64,000 bases of DNA. Source: Pseudocitrobacter corydidari. GTDB lineage: Bacteria > Pseudomonadota > Gammaproteobacteria > Enterobacterales > Enterobacteriaceae. Shown in pieces: positions 37,880-49,474 of the stretch. The position numbers were made by a program, and so were the translations under genes. The stretch is taken from assembly GCF_021172065.1 (NCBI RefSeq), contig NZ_CP087880.1, forward strand, positions 372,001 to 436,000, in the 5' to 3' direction. The notes beneath the pieces are model-generated. The model was not told where the DNA came from and searched no databases. It saw only the letters and a list, made by a program, of their open reading frames with translations. Within the stretch, counting starts at the first letter, position 1; every line of letters begins with the position of its first letter.

Positions 37880-38554
37880 ATGGATTATACGCTCACCCGC
37901 ATAGATCCTAACGGTGAGAACGACCGTTATCCCCTGCAAAAACAGGAGATTGTTACCGATCCCCTGGAGCAGGAAGTTAACAAAAGCGTGTACATGGGCA
38001 AGCTCGAACACGCGATGCACGACATGGTCAACTGGGGTCGCAAAAACTCAATCTGGCCTTACAACTTTGGTCTTTCTTGCTGCTACGTTGAGATGGTGAC
38101 GTCTTTCACTGCGGTGCATGACGTGGCGCGTTTCGGTGCGGAAGTTCTGCGTGCTTCCCCGCGTCAGGCTGACCTGATGGTGGTGGCGGGAACCTGCTTC
38201 ACCAAGATGGCTCCGGTTATTCAGCGCCTGTATGAACAGATGCTGGAACCGAAGTGGGTTATCTCGATGGGGGCCTGCGCGAACTCTGGCGGTATGTACG
38301 ACATTTACTCCGTCGTGCAGGGCGTGGATAAGTTTATTCCGGTTGATGTTTACATCCCGGGCTGCCCGCCGCGTCCGGAAGCCTATATGCAGGCACTGAT
38401 GCTGCTGCAAGAGTCTATCGGCAAAGAACGCCGCCCGCTGTCGTGGGTGGTGGGCGATCAGGGCGTTTACCGCGCCAACATGCAGTCGGAACGCGAGCGT
38501 AAACGCGGCGAACGAATTGCAGTGACGAATCTGCGCACGCCTGACGAGATTTAA
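37880..38554 (+). CDS. nuoB: NADH-quinone oxidoreductase subunit B NuoB
   Basis: Carries the terminal 4Fe-4S cluster N2 that reduces quinone. The 224-residue protein has the adjacent cysteine pair in LSCCYVEM plus the later ligands in AGTCF and PGCPPRP. Peripheral arm, cytosolic face. An 86-base gap precedes nuoC. Confidence 0.97.
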   Translation: MDYTLTRIDPNGENDRYPLQKQEIVTDPLEQEVNKSVYMGKLEHAMHDMVNWGRKNSIWPYNFGLSCCYVEMVTSFTAVHDVARFGAEVLRASPRQADLMVVAGTCFTKMAPVIQRLYEQMLEPKWVISMGACANSGGMYDIYSVVQGVDKFIPVDVYIPGCPPRPEAYMQALMLLQESIGKERRPLSWVVGDQGVYRANMQSERERKRGERIAVTNLRTPDEI

Positions 38555-38640
38555 TTTGCGCCTGCGGGCGGGATAAAAACTTCGCAAATCAATCTACTAC
38601 AGCGCGAAGCCTCGTCAGCAGTCACCACGGACCTTTTGCA

Positions 38641-40446
38641 ATGGTGAACAATATGACCGATTTAACCGCGCATGACGCAGCCGTTTGGCAAACCCGCGAT
38701 CACCTTGATGATCCGGTCATCGGCGAACTGCGCAACCGTTTTGGGCCGGATGCTTTTACCGTTCAGGCGACCCGCACCGGGGTTCCCGTCGTTTGGGTCA
38801 AGCGCGAACAGCTGCTGGAAGTCGGCAACTTCCTGAAGAAACTGCCTAAGCCTTACGTCATGCTGTTTGATTTACACGGCATGGACGAACGTCTTCGCAC
38901 GCACCGCCAGGGCTTACCCGCGGCGGATTTTTCCGTTTTCTACCACCTGATTTCTATCGATCGCAACAGCGATATCATGCTCAAGGTGGCACTGTCTGAA
39001 AACGATCTGAACGTGCCGACCTTTACCAAACTCTTCCCGAACGCCAACTGGTATGAGCGTGAAACCTGGGAGATGTTTGGCATTACCTTTAACGGCCACC
39101 CGAATCTGCGTCGCATCATGATGCCGAACACCTGGGAAGGCCACCCGCTGCGTAAAGATTATCCGGCGCGCGCCACCGAATTCGATCCGTTTGAGCTGAC
39201 TAAAGCCAAGCAGGACCTCGAAATGGAAGCGCTGACCTTCAAACCGGAAGAGTGGGGCATGAAGCGCGGTACCGAAAACGAGGACTTTATGTTCCTCAAC
39301 CTCGGCCCGAACCACCCGTCTGCGCACGGTGCATTCCGTATTATCTTGCAGCTTGATGGCGAAGAGATCGTCGACTGCGTGCCTGACGTGGGTTATCACC
39401 ACCGCGGCGCAGAGAAAATGGGCGAGCGCCAGTCCTGGCACAGCTACATTCCGTATACCGACCGTATCGAATATCTCGGCGGCTGCGTCAATGAAATGCC
39501 GTACGTGCTGGCGGTGGAAAAACTGGCCGGGATCACCGTGCCGGATCGCGTGAACGTTATTCGCGTGATGCTCTCCGAGCTGTTCCGCATCAACAGCCAT
39601 CTGCTGTATATCTCTACGTTTATTCAGGACGTCGGCGCGATGACGCCGGTCTTCTTCGCCTTTACCGACCGTCAGAAAATCTATGATCTGGTGGAAGCGA
39701 TTACCGGTTTCCGTATGCACCCGGCATGGTTCCGCATCGGCGGCGTAGCGCACGACCTGCCGAAAGGCTGGGATCGCCTGCTGCGTGAATTCCTGGAGTG
39801 GATGCCGAAGCGTCTCGACTCTTACGAGAAAGCCGCGCTGCGTAACACCATCCTGATTGGCCGCTCTAAAGGTGTTGCTGCCTATACCGCGAAAGAAGCG
39901 CTGGAGTGGGGCACCACCGGGGCTGGCCTGCGCGCGACCGGTATCGGCTTCGACGTGCGTAAGTGGCGTCCATATTCTGGCTATGAAAACTTCGACTTTG
40001 AAATCCCGACCGGCGGTGGCGTTTCTGACTGCTACACCCGCGTGATGCTGAAAGTGGAAGAGCTGCGCCAGAGCCTGCGTATTCTTCAGCAGTGCCTCGA
40101 CAACATGCCGGAAGGCCCGTTCAAAGCGGATCACCCGCTGACCACGCCGCCGCCGAAAGAGCGCACGCTGCAACATATCGAAACCCTGATCACCCACTTC
40201 CTGCAGGTTTCCTGGGGCCCGGTCATGCCGGCGCAGGAATCGTTCCAGATGGTGGAAGCGACCAAGGGTATTAACAGTTACTACCTGACCAGCGACGGCA
40301 GCACCATGAGCTACCGTACCCGTATCCGTACGCCGAGCTATGCGCACCTGCAGCAGATCCCGTCGGCTATCCGTGGCAGCCTGGTATCAGACCTTATCGT
40401 CTATCTGGGTAGTATCGATTTTGTTATGTCAGACGTGGACCGCTAA
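38641..40446 (+). CDS. nuoC: Fused NADH-quinone oxidoreductase subunit C/D NuoCD
   Basis: In this lineage the NuoC (30-kDa, about residues 1-190) and NuoD (49-kDa, about 210-601) subunits are one 601-residue polypeptide. The NuoC part contains [12 protein letters not shown]; the NuoD part has [12 protein letters not shown] and lines the quinone site with NuoB. It is related to the large subunit of [NiFe] hydrogenases, though it lacks nickel cysteines. The fusion is normal for enterobacteria. Confidence 0.97.
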   Translation: MVNNMTDLTAHDAAVWQTRDHLDDPVIGELRNRFGPDAFTVQATRTGVPVVWVKREQLLEVGNFLKKLPKPYVMLFDLHGMDERLRTHRQGLPAADFSVFYHLISIDRNSDIMLKVALSENDLNVPTFTKLFPNANWYERETWEMFGITFNGHPNLRRIMMPNTWEGHPLRKDYPARATEFDPFELTKAKQDLEMEALTFKPEEWGMKRGTENEDFMFLNLGPNHPSAHGAFRIILQLDGEEIVDCVPDVGYHHRGAEKMGERQSWHSYIPYTDRIEYLGGCVNEMPYVLAVEKLAGITVPDRVNVIRVMLSELFRINSHLLYISTFIQDVGAMTPVFFAFTDRQKIYDLVEAITGFRMHPAWFRIGGVAHDLPKGWDRLLREFLEWMPKRLDSYEKAALRNTILIGRSKGVAAYTAKEALEWGTTGAGLRATGIGFDVRKWRPYSGYENFDFEIPTGGGVSDCYTRVMLKVEELRQSLRILQQCLDNMPEGPFKADHPLTTPPPKERTLQHIETLITHFLQVSWGPVMPAQESFQMVEATKGINSYYLTSDGSTMSYRTRIRTPSYAHLQQIPSAIRGSLVSDLIVYLGSIDFVMSDVDR

Positions 40447-40448
40447 TT

Positions 40449-40949
40449 ATGCACGAGAATCAACAACCACAAACCGAGGCTTTTGAGCTGAGTGCGGCAG
40501 AGCGTGAAGCGATTGAGCACGAGAAGCACCACTACGAAGACCCGCGTGCGGCGTCCATCGAAGCGCTGAAAATCGTTCAGAAACAGCGTGGCTGGGTGCC
40601 GGACGGCGCGATCCACGCGATCGCCGATGTGCTGGGTATTCCGGCAAGCGACGTCGAAGGCGTGGCAACGTTCTACAGCCAGATCTTCCGTCAGCCGGTG
40701 GGCCGTCACGTGATCCGCTACTGCGACAGCGTGGTATGCCACATCACGGGTTATCAGGGGATCCAGGCGGCGCTGGAGCAAAAGCTCAATATCAAACCGG
40801 GGCAGACGACCTTTGACGGCCGCTTTACACTGCTGCCGACCTGCTGCCTGGGGAACTGCGACAAAGGGCCGAACATGATGATTGATGAGGATACTCACAG
40901 CCATCTGACGCCGGAAGCCATTCCTGAACTACTGGAGCGGTATAAATGA
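40449..40949 (+). CDS. nuoE: NADH-quinone oxidoreductase subunit E NuoE
   Basis: Thioredoxin-like subunit with the 2Fe-2S cluster N1a beside the FMN site. The 166-residue protein has the ligand pattern CDSVVC followed by CCLGNC. It starts 2 bases after the nuoCD stop and overlaps nuoF by 4 bases. Confidence 0.97.
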   Translation: MHENQQPQTEAFELSAAEREAIEHEKHHYEDPRAASIEALKIVQKQRGWVPDGAIHAIADVLGIPASDVEGVATFYSQIFRQPVGRHVIRYCDSVVCHITGYQGIQAALEQKLNIKPGQTTFDGRFTLLPTCCLGNCDKGPNMMIDEDTHSHLTPEAIPELLERYK

Positions 40950-42283
40950 AAAACGTTATCCGTACTCCCGAAACGCATCCGCTGACCTGGCGTCTGCGTG
41001 ATGACAAACAGCCGGTCTGGCTGGACGAATACCGTAGCAAAAACGGTTATGAAGGCGCGCGTAAGGCGCTGACCGGACTTTCTCCGGATGAAATCGTCAA
41101 CCAGGTGAAAGACGCGGGCCTGAAAGGGCGCGGCGGCGCAGGCTTTTCCACTGGCCTGAAATGGAGCCTGATGCCAAAAGACGAATCCATGAACATCCGT
41201 TACCTGCTGTGTAACGCCGATGAAATGGAGCCGGGCACCTATAAAGACCGTCTGCTGATGGAGCAACTGCCGCACCTTCTGGTGGAAGGCATGCTGATTT
41301 CCGCGTTTGCGCTGAAAGCGTATCGCGGCTACATCTTCCTGCGCGGTGAATATGTTGAAGCGGCGGTGCATCTGCGCCGCGCGATTGCCGAAGCAACCGA
41401 AGCCGGTCTGCTTGGCAAAAACATCATGGGCACCGGGTTCGATTTTGAACTGTTCGTGCACACCGGGGCAGGGCGCTACATCTGCGGTGAAGAAACCGCA
41501 CTGATCAACTCGCTGGAAGGGCGTCGTGCCAACCCGCGTTCCAAGCCGCCGTTCCCGGCGACCTCTGGCGCGTGGGGCAAACCGACCTGTGTTAACAACG
41601 TCGAAACCCTGTGCAACGTCCCGGCCATCCTCGCCAACGGCGTGGAGTGGTACCAGAACATCTCGAAAAGTAAAGATGCAGGCACCAAGCTGATGGGCTT
41701 CTCCGGTCGGGTGAAAAATCCGGGCCTGTGGGAACTGCCGTTCGGCACTACCGCGCGTGAAATCCTTGAAGATTACGCGGGCGGTATGCGCGATGGCCTG
41801 AAATTCAAAGCCTGGCAGCCAGGCGGCGCGGGAACTGACTTCCTCACCGAAGCACACCTCGACCTGCCGATGGAATTCGAAAGCATCGGTAAAGCGGGCA
41901 GCCGTCTGGGTACGGCGCTGGCGATGGCCGTCGACCATGAAATTGGCATGGTTGGCCTGGTGCGTAACCTGGAAGAGTTCTTCGCCCGCGAGTCCTGCGG
42001 CTGGTGTACGCCATGCCGTGACGGCCTGCCGTGGAGCGTGAAAATTCTGCGCGCGCTGGAGAAAGGCGAAGGCCAACCGGGCGATATCGAGACACTTGAG
42101 CAACTGTGTCGATTCCTGGGCCCAGGTAAAACATTCTGTGCGCACGCACCTGGCGCGGTTGAACCGTTACAGAGCGCGATTAAATATTTCCGCGAAGAAT
42201 TTGAAGCGGGCATCAAGCAGCAGTTCAGCAATACCCATGCGATCCATGGGATTCAGCCGAACCTGTTGAAGACGCGCTGGTAA
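40946..42283 (+). CDS. nuoF: NADH-quinone oxidoreductase subunit F NuoF
   Basis: NADH- and FMN-binding subunit where electrons enter the complex. The 445-residue protein has the glycine-rich FMN/NADH region [16 protein letters not shown] near residue 60 and the 4Fe-4S N3 motif [12 protein letters not shown] near 350. Cytosolic arm with NuoE and NuoG. Confidence 0.97.
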   Translation: MKNVIRTPETHPLTWRLRDDKQPVWLDEYRSKNGYEGARKALTGLSPDEIVNQVKDAGLKGRGGAGFSTGLKWSLMPKDESMNIRYLLCNADEMEPGTYKDRLLMEQLPHLLVEGMLISAFALKAYRGYIFLRGEYVEAAVHLRRAIAEATEAGLLGKNIMGTGFDFELFVHTGAGRYICGEETALINSLEGRRANPRSKPPFPATSGAWGKPTCVNNVETLCNVPAILANGVEWYQNISKSKDAGTKLMGFSGRVKNPGLWELPFGTTAREILEDYAGGMRDGLKFKAWQPGGAGTDFLTEAHLDLPMEFESIGKAGSRLGTALAMAVDHEIGMVGLVRNLEEFFARESCGWCTPCRDGLPWSVKILRALEKGEGQPGDIETLEQLCRFLGPGKTFCAHAPGAVEPLQSAIKYFREEFEAGIKQQFSNTHAIHGIQPNLLKTRW

Positions 42284-42339
42284 AACAGAGAATTTCGATT
42301 AACGCTCAGTCTCTGACTGGGCCAACTGGAAGCATGCTA

Positions 42340-45066
42340 ATGGCTACAATTCATGTAGACGGCAAAGAATATGAGGTCAACGGGGCGGACAACCTGCTAC
42401 AGGCGTGTCTCTCCCTCGGCCTTGATATTCCGTACTTTTGCTGGCATCCGGCGCTGGGCAGCGTCGGCGCTTGCCGCCAGTGTGCGGTGAAGCAATACCA
42501 AAACGCGGAAGACACGCGTGGCCGCCTGGTGATGTCCTGTATGACACCGGCCACCGATGGCACCTTTATCTCAATTGATGACGACGAAGCGAAGCAGTTC
42601 CGTGAAAGCGTGGTCGAGTGGTTGATGACCAACCACCCGCACGACTGTCCGGTCTGTGAAGAGGGCGGTAACTGCCATCTTCAGGATATGACCGTGATGA
42701 CCGGCCACAGCTTCCGTCGCTACCGTTTCACCAAACGTACCCACCGCAATCAGGACCTGGGGCCGTTCATCTCTCACGAAATGAACCGCTGCATCGCCTG
42801 CTACCGTTGCGTGCGTTACTACAAAGATTATGCGGACGGTACCGACCTGGGCGTGTATGGCGCACACGATAACGTCTACTTTGGTCGCCCGGAAGACGGC
42901 ACTCTGGAGAGCGAATTCTCCGGCAACCTGGTCGAAATTTGCCCAACCGGCGTCTTCACCGACAAAACGCACTCCGAGCGTTACAACCGTAAATGGGACA
43001 TGCAGTTTGCGCCGAGCATCTGCCAGCAGTGTTCGATTGGCTGTAACACCAGCCCGGGCGAGCGCTACGGTGAACTGCGTCGTATTGAGAACCGTTACAA
43101 CGGTACTGTTAACCACTACTTCCTCTGCGACCGTGGTCGTTTCGGCTATGGCTACGTGAACCTGAAAGATCGTCCTCGCCAGCCAGAACAACTTCGCGGT
43201 AACGACGTCATCACCCTCAACGCCGAGCAGGCGATGCAGGGCGCGGCGGATATTCTGCGTCAGTCGAAGAAAGTGATCGGTATCGGCTCCCCGCGCGCCA
43301 GCGTGGAAAGCAACTTCGCGCTGCGTGAACTGGTCGGTGCGGAAAACTTCTATACCGGCATCGCGAAAGCGGAGCAGGAACGTCTGCAACTGGCACTGAC
43401 CGTGCTGCGAGACGGCGGTGTTCACACGCCTGCGCTGCGTGAAATTGAGTCCTACGATGCGGTGCTGATTCTGGGCGAAGATATTACCCAGACCGGCGCT
43501 CGCGTGGCGCTCTCTGTTCGTCAGGCGGTGAAAGGTAAAGCACGCGAAATGGCGGCGGCGCAGAAAGTGGCCGACTGGCAGATTGCGGCAATCCTCAACA
43601 TCGGCCAGCGCGCGAAGCACCCGCTGTTTGTTACCAACGTCGATAACACCCGTCTGGATGACATTGCCGCGTGGACCTATCGCGCACCGGTTGAAGATCA
43701 GGCGCGCTTCGGTTTCGCTATCGCCCATGCCCTGGATAACAGCGCGCCGGCGGTAGAGGGCATCGACCGTGACCTGCAAAACAAAATTGATGTTGTGGTT
43801 CAGGCACTGGCTGGCGCGAAGAAACCGCTGATTATTTCCGGTACCAACGCCGGAAGCGCGGACGTCATTCAGGCGGCAGCAAACGTCGCAAAAGCACTGA
43901 AAACCCGTGGTTCTGACGTGGGCATCACCATGGTTGCCCGCGCGGTGAACAGCATGGGCCTCGGCATGATTGGCGGCGGCTCTCTTGATGACGCACTGAA
44001 CGAGCTGGAAAGCGGCGCGGCAGATGCGGTTATCGTGCTGGAAAACGACCTGCACCGTCACGCTTCCGCCAGCCGTGTGGATGCCGCGCTCTCCAAAGCG
44101 CCGCTGGTGATGGTAATTGACCATCAACGCACGGCGATTATGGAAAAAGCGCACCTGGTACTGCCTGCGGCAAGTTTTGCTGAAAGCGACGGTACGGTCA
44201 TCAACAACGAAGGCCGCGCACAGCGCTTCTTCCAGGTTTATGACCCGGCGTATTACGACAGCAACACCGTGATGCTGGAAAGCTGGCGCTGGCTGCACTC
44301 CCTGCACAGCACGGTGCAGAGCCGTGAAGTGGACTGGACGCAGCTTGACCACGTTATTGACGCCGTTGTCGAAAAACTGCCGCAACTGGCGGGCATCAAA
44401 GATGCTGCGCCGGACGCGACCTTCCGTATTCGCGGCCAGAAACTGGCGCGTGAACCACACCGTTACAGTGGCCGTACCGCGATGCGCGCGAACATCAGCG
44501 TTCACGAACCGCGTCAGCCGCAGGATAAAGACACCATGTTCGCCTTCTCAATGGAAGGGAACAACCAGCCAGGCGCGCCGCGCTCGCAAATTCCGTTTGC
44601 ATGGGCACCGGGCTGGAACTCCCCGCAGGCATGGAACAAGTTCCAGGCCGAGGTGGGTGGTCATCTGCGTCACGGCGATCCGGGCGTGCGTCTGATTGAA
44701 GCGTCTGAAAACGGTCTCGATTACTTCACTACCGTACCGGCAAGCTTCCAGGCGGAAGAGGGTAAATGGCGTATCGCGCCGTACTACCATCTGTTCGGTA
44801 GCGACGAGATGTCACAACGTTCACCGGTCTTCCAGACGCGTATGCCGCAACCGTATATCGCCCTTAACCCGGCGGATGCTGCGAAGCTTGGCGTTAACGC
44901 CGGTGCGAAAATCGCCTTCAGCTATGACGGCCAAACCGTCACGCTGCCGCTGGTGATTTCGGCAGGTCTGACGGCAGGGCAGGTCGGTTTACCGATGGGT
45001 ATGCCTGGCATCGCTCCGGTGCTGGCAGGTGGACGTCTTGAAAATCTGCAGGAGGCACAGCAATGA
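42340..45066 (+). CDS. nuoG: NADH-quinone oxidoreductase subunit G NuoG
   Basis: Largest peripheral-arm subunit, 908 residues, carrying an N-terminal 2Fe-2S cluster (CRQCAVKQ) and several 4Fe-4S clusters ([20 protein letters not shown], and CQQCSIGC of cluster N7). The rest resembles a molybdopterin oxidoreductase without the cofactor. I used ATG 42340 (MATIHVDGK), the E. coli start; an ATG at 42334 would add two residues. It overlaps nuoH by 4 bases. Confidence 0.97.
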   Translation: MATIHVDGKEYEVNGADNLLQACLSLGLDIPYFCWHPALGSVGACRQCAVKQYQNAEDTRGRLVMSCMTPATDGTFISIDDDEAKQFRESVVEWLMTNHPHDCPVCEEGGNCHLQDMTVMTGHSFRRYRFTKRTHRNQDLGPFISHEMNRCIACYRCVRYYKDYADGTDLGVYGAHDNVYFGRPEDGTLESEFSGNLVEICPTGVFTDKTHSERYNRKWDMQFAPSICQQCSIGCNTSPGERYGELRRIENRYNGTVNHYFLCDRGRFGYGYVNLKDRPRQPEQLRGNDVITLNAEQAMQGAADILRQSKKVIGIGSPRASVESNFALRELVGAENFYTGIAKAEQERLQLALTVLRDGGVHTPALREIESYDAVLILGEDITQTGARVALSVRQAVKGKAREMAAAQKVADWQIAAILNIGQRAKHPLFVTNVDNTRLDDIAAWTYRAPVEDQARFGFAIAHALDNSAPAVEGIDRDLQNKIDVVVQALAGAKKPLIISGTNAGSADVIQAAANVAKALKTRGSDVGITMVARAVNSMGLGMIGGGSLDDALNELESGAADAVIVLENDLHRHASASRVDAALSKAPLVMVIDHQRTAIMEKAHLVLPAASFAESDGTVINNEGRAQRFFQVYDPAYYDSNTVMLESWRWLHSLHSTVQSREVDWTQLDHVIDAVVEKLPQLAGIKDAAPDATFRIRGQKLAREPHRYSGRTAMRANISVHEPRQPQDKDTMFAFSMEGNNQPGAPRSQIPFAWAPGWNSPQAWNKFQAEVGGHLRHGDPGVRLIEASENGLDYFTTVPASFQAEEGKWRIAPYYHLFGSDEMSQRSPVFQTRMPQPYIALNPADAAKLGVNAGAKIAFSYDGQTVTLPLVISAGLTAGQVGLPMGMPGIAPVLAGGRLENLQEAQQ

Positions 45067-46040
45067 GTTGGTTAACACCGGATCTGATTGAGATCCTGCT
45101 CACTATTCTCAAGGCGGTGGTCATCCTGCTGGTGGTTGTCACCTGCGGCGCGTTCATGAGCTTCGGCGAACGTCGTCTGCTCGGTCTGTTCCAGAACCGT
45201 TACGGGCCGAACCGCGTAGGCTGGGGTGGCTCGCTCCAGCTCGTGGCGGACATGATCAAGATGTTCTTTAAAGAGGACTGGATCCCGAAATTCTCGGACC
45301 GCGTCATCTTTACCCTGGCGCCAATGATCGCCTTCACCTCGCTGCTGCTGGCGTTTGCAATTGTGCCAGTGAGCCCGACGTGGGTGGTGGCTGACCTGAA
45401 CATCGGTATTCTGTTCTTCCTGATGATGGCAGGGCTGGCGGTTTACGCCGTGCTGTTCGCAGGCTGGTCGAGCAACAACAAATACTCGCTGCTGGGTGCG
45501 ATGCGTGCCTCTGCCCAGACGCTGAGCTATGAAGTGTTCCTCGGGCTCTCCCTGATGGGCGTGGTGGCGCAGGCCGGTTCATTCAACATGACCGACATCG
45601 TCAACAACCAGGCCGACATCTGGAACGTTATTCCGCAGTTCTTTGGTTTTGTGACCTTCGCAATCGCGGGCGTGGCGGTGTGTCACCGTCACCCGTTTGA
45701 CCAACCCGAAGCCGAGCAGGAACTGGCCGATGGTTACCACATTGAATATTCCGGCATGAAATTCGGTCTGTTCTTCGTGGGGGAATACATCGGTATCGTG
45801 ACCATTTCGGCCATGATGGTGACTCTGTTCTTCGGTGGCTGGCAAGGCCCGTTCTTACCGCCGTTCATCTGGTTCGCGATCAAAACCGCGTTCTTCATGA
45901 TGATGTTCATTTTGATTCGCGCCTCATTACCGCGTCCGCGTTATGACCAGGTAATGTCCTTCGGCTGGAAAATTTGCCTGCCGCTGACGCTAATCAACTT
46001 GCTGGTAACGGCGGCTGTCATTCTCTGGCAGCAGCCATAA
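45063..46040 (+). CDS. nuoH: NADH-quinone oxidoreductase subunit H NuoH
   Basis: Membrane subunit joining the peripheral arm to the proton-pumping arm and forming part of the quinone chamber. The 325-residue protein has eight predicted helices and the conserved [17 protein letters not shown] and [20 protein letters not shown] loops. Confidence 0.97.
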   Translation: MSWLTPDLIEILLTILKAVVILLVVVTCGAFMSFGERRLLGLFQNRYGPNRVGWGGSLQLVADMIKMFFKEDWIPKFSDRVIFTLAPMIAFTSLLLAFAIVPVSPTWVVADLNIGILFFLMMAGLAVYAVLFAGWSSNNKYSLLGAMRASAQTLSYEVFLGLSLMGVVAQAGSFNMTDIVNNQADIWNVIPQFFGFVTFAIAGVAVCHRHPFDQPEAEQELADGYHIEYSGMKFGLFFVGEYIGIVTISAMMVTLFFGGWQGPFLPPFIWFAIKTAFFMMMFILIRASLPRPRYDQVMSFGWKICLPLTLINLLVTAAVILWQQP

Positions 46041-46054
46041 GGGGCGAATAGACC

Positions 46055-46597
46055 ATGACCTTAAAAGAATTATTGGTAGGTTTCGGCACCCAGGTACGCA
46101 GTATCTGGATGATCGGCCTGCATGCGTTCGCCAAACGCGAAACGCAAATGTACCCGGAAGAGCCGGTTTATCTGCCGCCGCGCTATCGTGGCCGTATCGT
46201 GCTGACGCGCGACCCGGACGGCGAAGAGCGCTGCGTGGCCTGTAACCTGTGTGCGGTAGCCTGCCCGGTGGGCTGCATCTCGCTGCAGAAAGCAGAAACC
46301 AAAGATGGCCGCTGGTATCCGGAGTTTTTCCGCATCAACTTCTCACGCTGCATTTTCTGTGGCCTGTGCGAAGAAGCGTGCCCGACCACGGCGATTCAGT
46401 TAACCCCGGACTTCGAACTGGGCGAATACAAACGTCAGGATCTGGTGTACGAGAAAGAGGATCTGCTGATTTCCGGCCCGGGCAAATACCCGGAATATAA
46501 CTTCTACCGGATGGCGGGTATGGCAATCGACGGCAAAGATAAAGGCGAAGCAGAGAACGAAGCCAAGCCTATCGACGTCAAGAGCCTGTTACCTTAA
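46055..46597 (+). CDS. nuoI: NADH-quinone oxidoreductase subunit I NuoI
   Basis: Two-cluster ferredoxin subunit (N6a and N6b) that passes electrons to NuoB. The 180-residue protein has the motifs [12 protein letters not shown] and [12 protein letters not shown]. It starts 14 bases after nuoH with GGGGCGA upstream. Confidence 0.97.
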   Translation: MTLKELLVGFGTQVRSIWMIGLHAFAKRETQMYPEEPVYLPPRYRGRIVLTRDPDGEERCVACNLCAVACPVGCISLQKAETKDGRWYPEFFRINFSRCIFCGLCEEACPTTAIQLTPDFELGEYKRQDLVYEKEDLLISGPGKYPEYNFYRMAGMAIDGKDKGEAENEAKPIDVKSLLP

Positions 46598-46608
46598 GGA
46601 GAGGGGCA

Positions 46609-47163
46609 ATGGAATTCGCTTTTTATATCTGTGGCCTTATCGCCATCCTCGCGACGTTGCGGGTTATTACGCACACTAATCCGGTACACGCCTTGCTGTA
46701 CCTGATTATTTCGCTGCTGGCTATCGCAGGCGTCTTCTTCTCGCTGGGCGCGTACTTCGCCGGGGCGCTGGAGATCATCGTTTACGCCGGGGCCATTATG
46801 GTGCTGTTCGTGTTTGTGGTGATGATGCTGAACCTCGGTGGGGCAGAAATTGCCCAGGAACGCGAGTGGCTGAAGCCGCAAATCTGGATTGGCCCGGCGA
46901 TTCTCTCCGCCGTTCTGCTGGCGGTGATGGTGTATGCCATTCTGGGCCTTAATGACCAGGGCATCGACGGCAACCCAATCAGCGCGAAAGAAGTCGGTAT
47001 CGCCCTGTTTGGCCCGTACGTTCTGGCGGTTGAACTGGCGTCCATGCTGCTGCTGGCGGGACTGGTTGTCGCCTTCCACATTGGCCGTGAAGACCGTCCG
47101 GGTGAGCTTATCAGCAACCGTCCGAACGACAGCGCGAAAAGAAAACCGGAGGAGCACGCATGA
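46609..47163 (+). CDS. nuoJ: NADH-quinone oxidoreductase subunit J NuoJ
   Basis: Membrane subunit of 184 residues with five predicted helices and the conserved glycine-rich stretch [18 protein letters not shown]. It helps couple quinone reduction to the antiporter-like subunits. Overlaps nuoK by 4 bases. Confidence 0.96.
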   Translation: MEFAFYICGLIAILATLRVITHTNPVHALLYLIISLLAIAGVFFSLGAYFAGALEIIVYAGAIMVLFVFVVMMLNLGGAEIAQEREWLKPQIWIGPAILSAVLLAVMVYAILGLNDQGIDGNPISAKEVGIALFGPYVLAVELASMLLLAGLVVAFHIGREDRPGELISNRPNDSAKRKPEEHA

Positions 47164-47462
47164 TCCCCTTAACACATGGACTGATCCTCGCCGCGATCCT
47201 CTTCGTTCTGGGCTTAACTGGTCTGGTTATTCGCCGCAACCTGCTGTTTATGCTGATTGGGCTGGAAATCATGATTAACGCCTCCGCGCTGGCCTTTGTG
47301 GTCGCCGGAAGCTACTGGGGCCAGACCGATGGTCAGGTGATGTATATCCTCGCTATCAGCCTTGCGGCTGCGGAAGCGAGTATTGGCCTGGCGCTGCTGC
47401 TGCAGCTCCATCGTCGCCGCCAGAACCTGAACATCGATTCAGTAAGTGAGTTGCGCGGATGA
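47160..47462 (+). CDS. nuoK: NADH-quinone oxidoreductase subunit K NuoK
   Basis: Three-helix, 100-residue membrane subunit with the conserved buried glutamates in GLEIMINA and [11 protein letters not shown] that form part of the proton path. Overlaps nuoJ and nuoL by 4 bases each. Confidence 0.97.
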   Translation: MIPLTHGLILAAILFVLGLTGLVIRRNLLFMLIGLEIMINASALAFVVAGSYWGQTDGQVMYILAISLAAAEASIGLALLLQLHRRRQNLNIDSVSELRG

Positions 47463-49300
47463 ATATGCTTGCCTTAACCATTATTCTGCCATTGATTGGC
47501 TTTGTTCTGCTGGCCTTCTCCCGTGGTCGTTGGTCGGAAAATCTTTCCGCCACCGTAGGCGTGGGTTCAATTGGCCTGGCGGCGCTGGTGACTGCGATTG
47601 TCGGCGTCGATTTCTTTAATAACGGCAAACAGGTGCTCAGCGTTCCGCTGTGGACCTGGATGTCAGTGGGCGATTTCAACATCGGTTTCAACCTCGTGCT
47701 GGACGGCCTGTCGCTGACCATGCTCTCGGTGGTGACGGGCGTTGGCTTCCTGATCCACATGTTCGCCTCCTGGTATATGCGCGGTGAAGAGGGGTACTCC
47801 CGCTTCTTCGCCTACACCAACCTGTTTATCGCCAGCATGGTGGTTCTGGTGCTGGCCGATAACCTGCTCTTGATGTACCTCGGCTGGGAAGGCGTGGGCC
47901 TCTGCTCCTATCTGCTGATCGGTTTCTACTACACCGATCCGAAGAATGGCGCAGCGGCAATGAAAGCGTTTGTCGTGACCCGCGTGGGTGACGTCTTCCT
48001 CGCCTTCGCGCTGTTTATTCTCTACAACGAACTGGGTACCCTGAACTTCCGCGAAATGGTGGAACTGGCACCGGCGCACTTCGAGGCGGGCAACAACATG
48101 CTCACCTGGGCGACGCTGATGCTGCTGGGTGGTGCGGTCGGTAAATCGGCGCAGCTGCCGTTGCAGACATGGCTTGCCGATGCGATGGCGGGCCCGACGC
48201 CTGTCTCCGCGCTGATCCACGCCGCAACGATGGTCACCGCCGGTGTCTACCTGATTGCGCGTACGCACGGTCTGTTCCTGATGACCCCGGAAATTCTGCA
48301 TCTGGTCGGTATCGTTGGTGCGGTCACGCTGGTGCTGGCAGGCTTTGCCGCGCTGGTGCAAACCGACATCAAACGCGTACTTGCCTATTCCACCATGAGT
48401 CAGATTGGCTACATGTTCCTGGCGCTGGGCGTTCAGGCGTGGGATGCGGCGATTTTCCACCTGATGACGCACGCCTTCTTTAAAGCGTTGCTGTTCCTGG
48501 CGTCCGGCTCGGTTATCCTGGCCTGCCACCACGAACAGAACATCTTTAAGATGGGCGGCCTGCGTAAATCCATTCCGCTGGTGTATGCCTGCTTCCTGAT
48601 TGGTGGTGCTGCGCTCTCCGCGCTGCCGCTGATTACCGCCGGCTTCTTCAGTAAGGATGAGATTCTGGCAGGTGCGATGGCGAACGGTCATATCAACCTG
48701 ATGGTGGCGGGCCTGGTCGGCGCGTTTATGACCTCGCTCTACACCTTCCGTATGATTTTCATCGTCTTCCACGGAAAAGAACAAATTCACGCTCACGCAG
48801 GGAAGGGGATCACCCACCACCTGCCGCTGATTGTGCTGATGATCCTCTCCACCTTTGTTGGCGCGCTGATTGTTCCGCCGCTGCAGGGTGTACTGCCGGA
48901 TACTGCCGAGCTTGAACATGGCCGCGTACTGACGCTGGAAATTACCTCCGGTGTGGTGGCAATTGCGGGCATCCTGATTGCCGCATGGCTGTGGCTGGGC
49001 AAACGGACTCTGGTGACGTCGATTGCCAACAGCGGCCCTGGCCGTCTGCTGGGAACCTGGTGGTATAACGCCTGGGGCTTCGACTGGCTCTACGACAAAG
49101 TGTTCGTTAAACCGTTCCTCGGTATTGCGTGGCTGCTGAAGCGCGACCCGCTGAACGCGCTGATGAACATCCCGGCCATTCTTTCTCGCGTTGCGGGCAA
49201 AGGGCTGGTGTTGAGTGAGAACGGTTATCTGCGTTTGTATGTGGCTTCCATGAGCATTGGTGCCGTGGTTGTATTGGCGCTGCTGATGGTATTGCGTTGA
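47459..49300 (+). CDS. nuoL: NADH-quinone oxidoreductase subunit L NuoL
   Basis: Distal proton-pumping subunit, 613 residues, related to Mrp antiporters. It has about 14 core helices, the conserved [15 protein letters not shown] and [16 protein letters not shown] segments, and the long C-terminal lateral helix that spans the membrane arm. Followed by a 174-base gap with a REP pair, the only large gap between the pump genes. Confidence 0.97.
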   Translation: MNMLALTIILPLIGFVLLAFSRGRWSENLSATVGVGSIGLAALVTAIVGVDFFNNGKQVLSVPLWTWMSVGDFNIGFNLVLDGLSLTMLSVVTGVGFLIHMFASWYMRGEEGYSRFFAYTNLFIASMVVLVLADNLLLMYLGWEGVGLCSYLLIGFYYTDPKNGAAAMKAFVVTRVGDVFLAFALFILYNELGTLNFREMVELAPAHFEAGNNMLTWATLMLLGGAVGKSAQLPLQTWLADAMAGPTPVSALIHAATMVTAGVYLIARTHGLFLMTPEILHLVGIVGAVTLVLAGFAALVQTDIKRVLAYSTMSQIGYMFLALGVQAWDAAIFHLMTHAFFKALLFLASGSVILACHHEQNIFKMGGLRKSIPLVYACFLIGGAALSALPLITAGFFSKDEILAGAMANGHINLMVAGLVGAFMTSLYTFRMIFIVFHGKEQIHAHAGKGITHHLPLIVLMILSTFVGALIVPPLQGVLPDTAELEHGRVLTLEITSGVVAIAGILIAAWLWLGKRTLVTSIANSGPGRLLGTWWYNAWGFDWLYDKVFVKPFLGIAWLLKRDPLNALMNIPAILSRVAGKGLVLSENGYLRLYVASMSIGAVVVLALLMVLR

Positions 49301-49310
49301 GTTTGACGAA

Positions 49311-49401
49311 TGCGGTTTTGCCCGGTGGCGCTGCGCTTACCGGGCCTACAGGGTTCCGTAGGTCGGGTAAGCGTTAGCGCCACCCGACACCACAAACCGC
49401 A
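49311..49401. repeat. REP pair (BIME) between nuoL and nuoM
   Basis: Two inverted REP-like units, 49320-49349 and 49358-49388, lie inside flanking TGCGGTTT and AAACCGCA arms (49311-49318 and 49394-49401). The whole forms a long imperfect hairpin 11 bases after nuoL. In a polycistronic mRNA this can protect the upstream segment from 3' exonucleases or cause partial termination. Confidence 0.88.
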
Positions 49402-49474
49402 CTCAACCGTGAAATTTGTCGAATTCGTTGAAAATCGGTCCTTGATAGGACTTTAACAAGGAATAAAGATCGCC

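Noticed and set aside
38914..40347. A 477-codon open frame on the - strand opposite nuoCD
   Set aside because: Same cause: antisense of a GC-rich, codon-biased gene, with no upstream signal or family match.
38641..40446. The NuoC-NuoD fusion as an anomaly
   Set aside because: This fusion is the normal state in enterobacteria.
42571..44505. A 644-codon open frame on the - strand opposite nuoG
   Set aside because: Shadow of nuoG codon bias. NuoG is complete and shows all Fe-S motifs.
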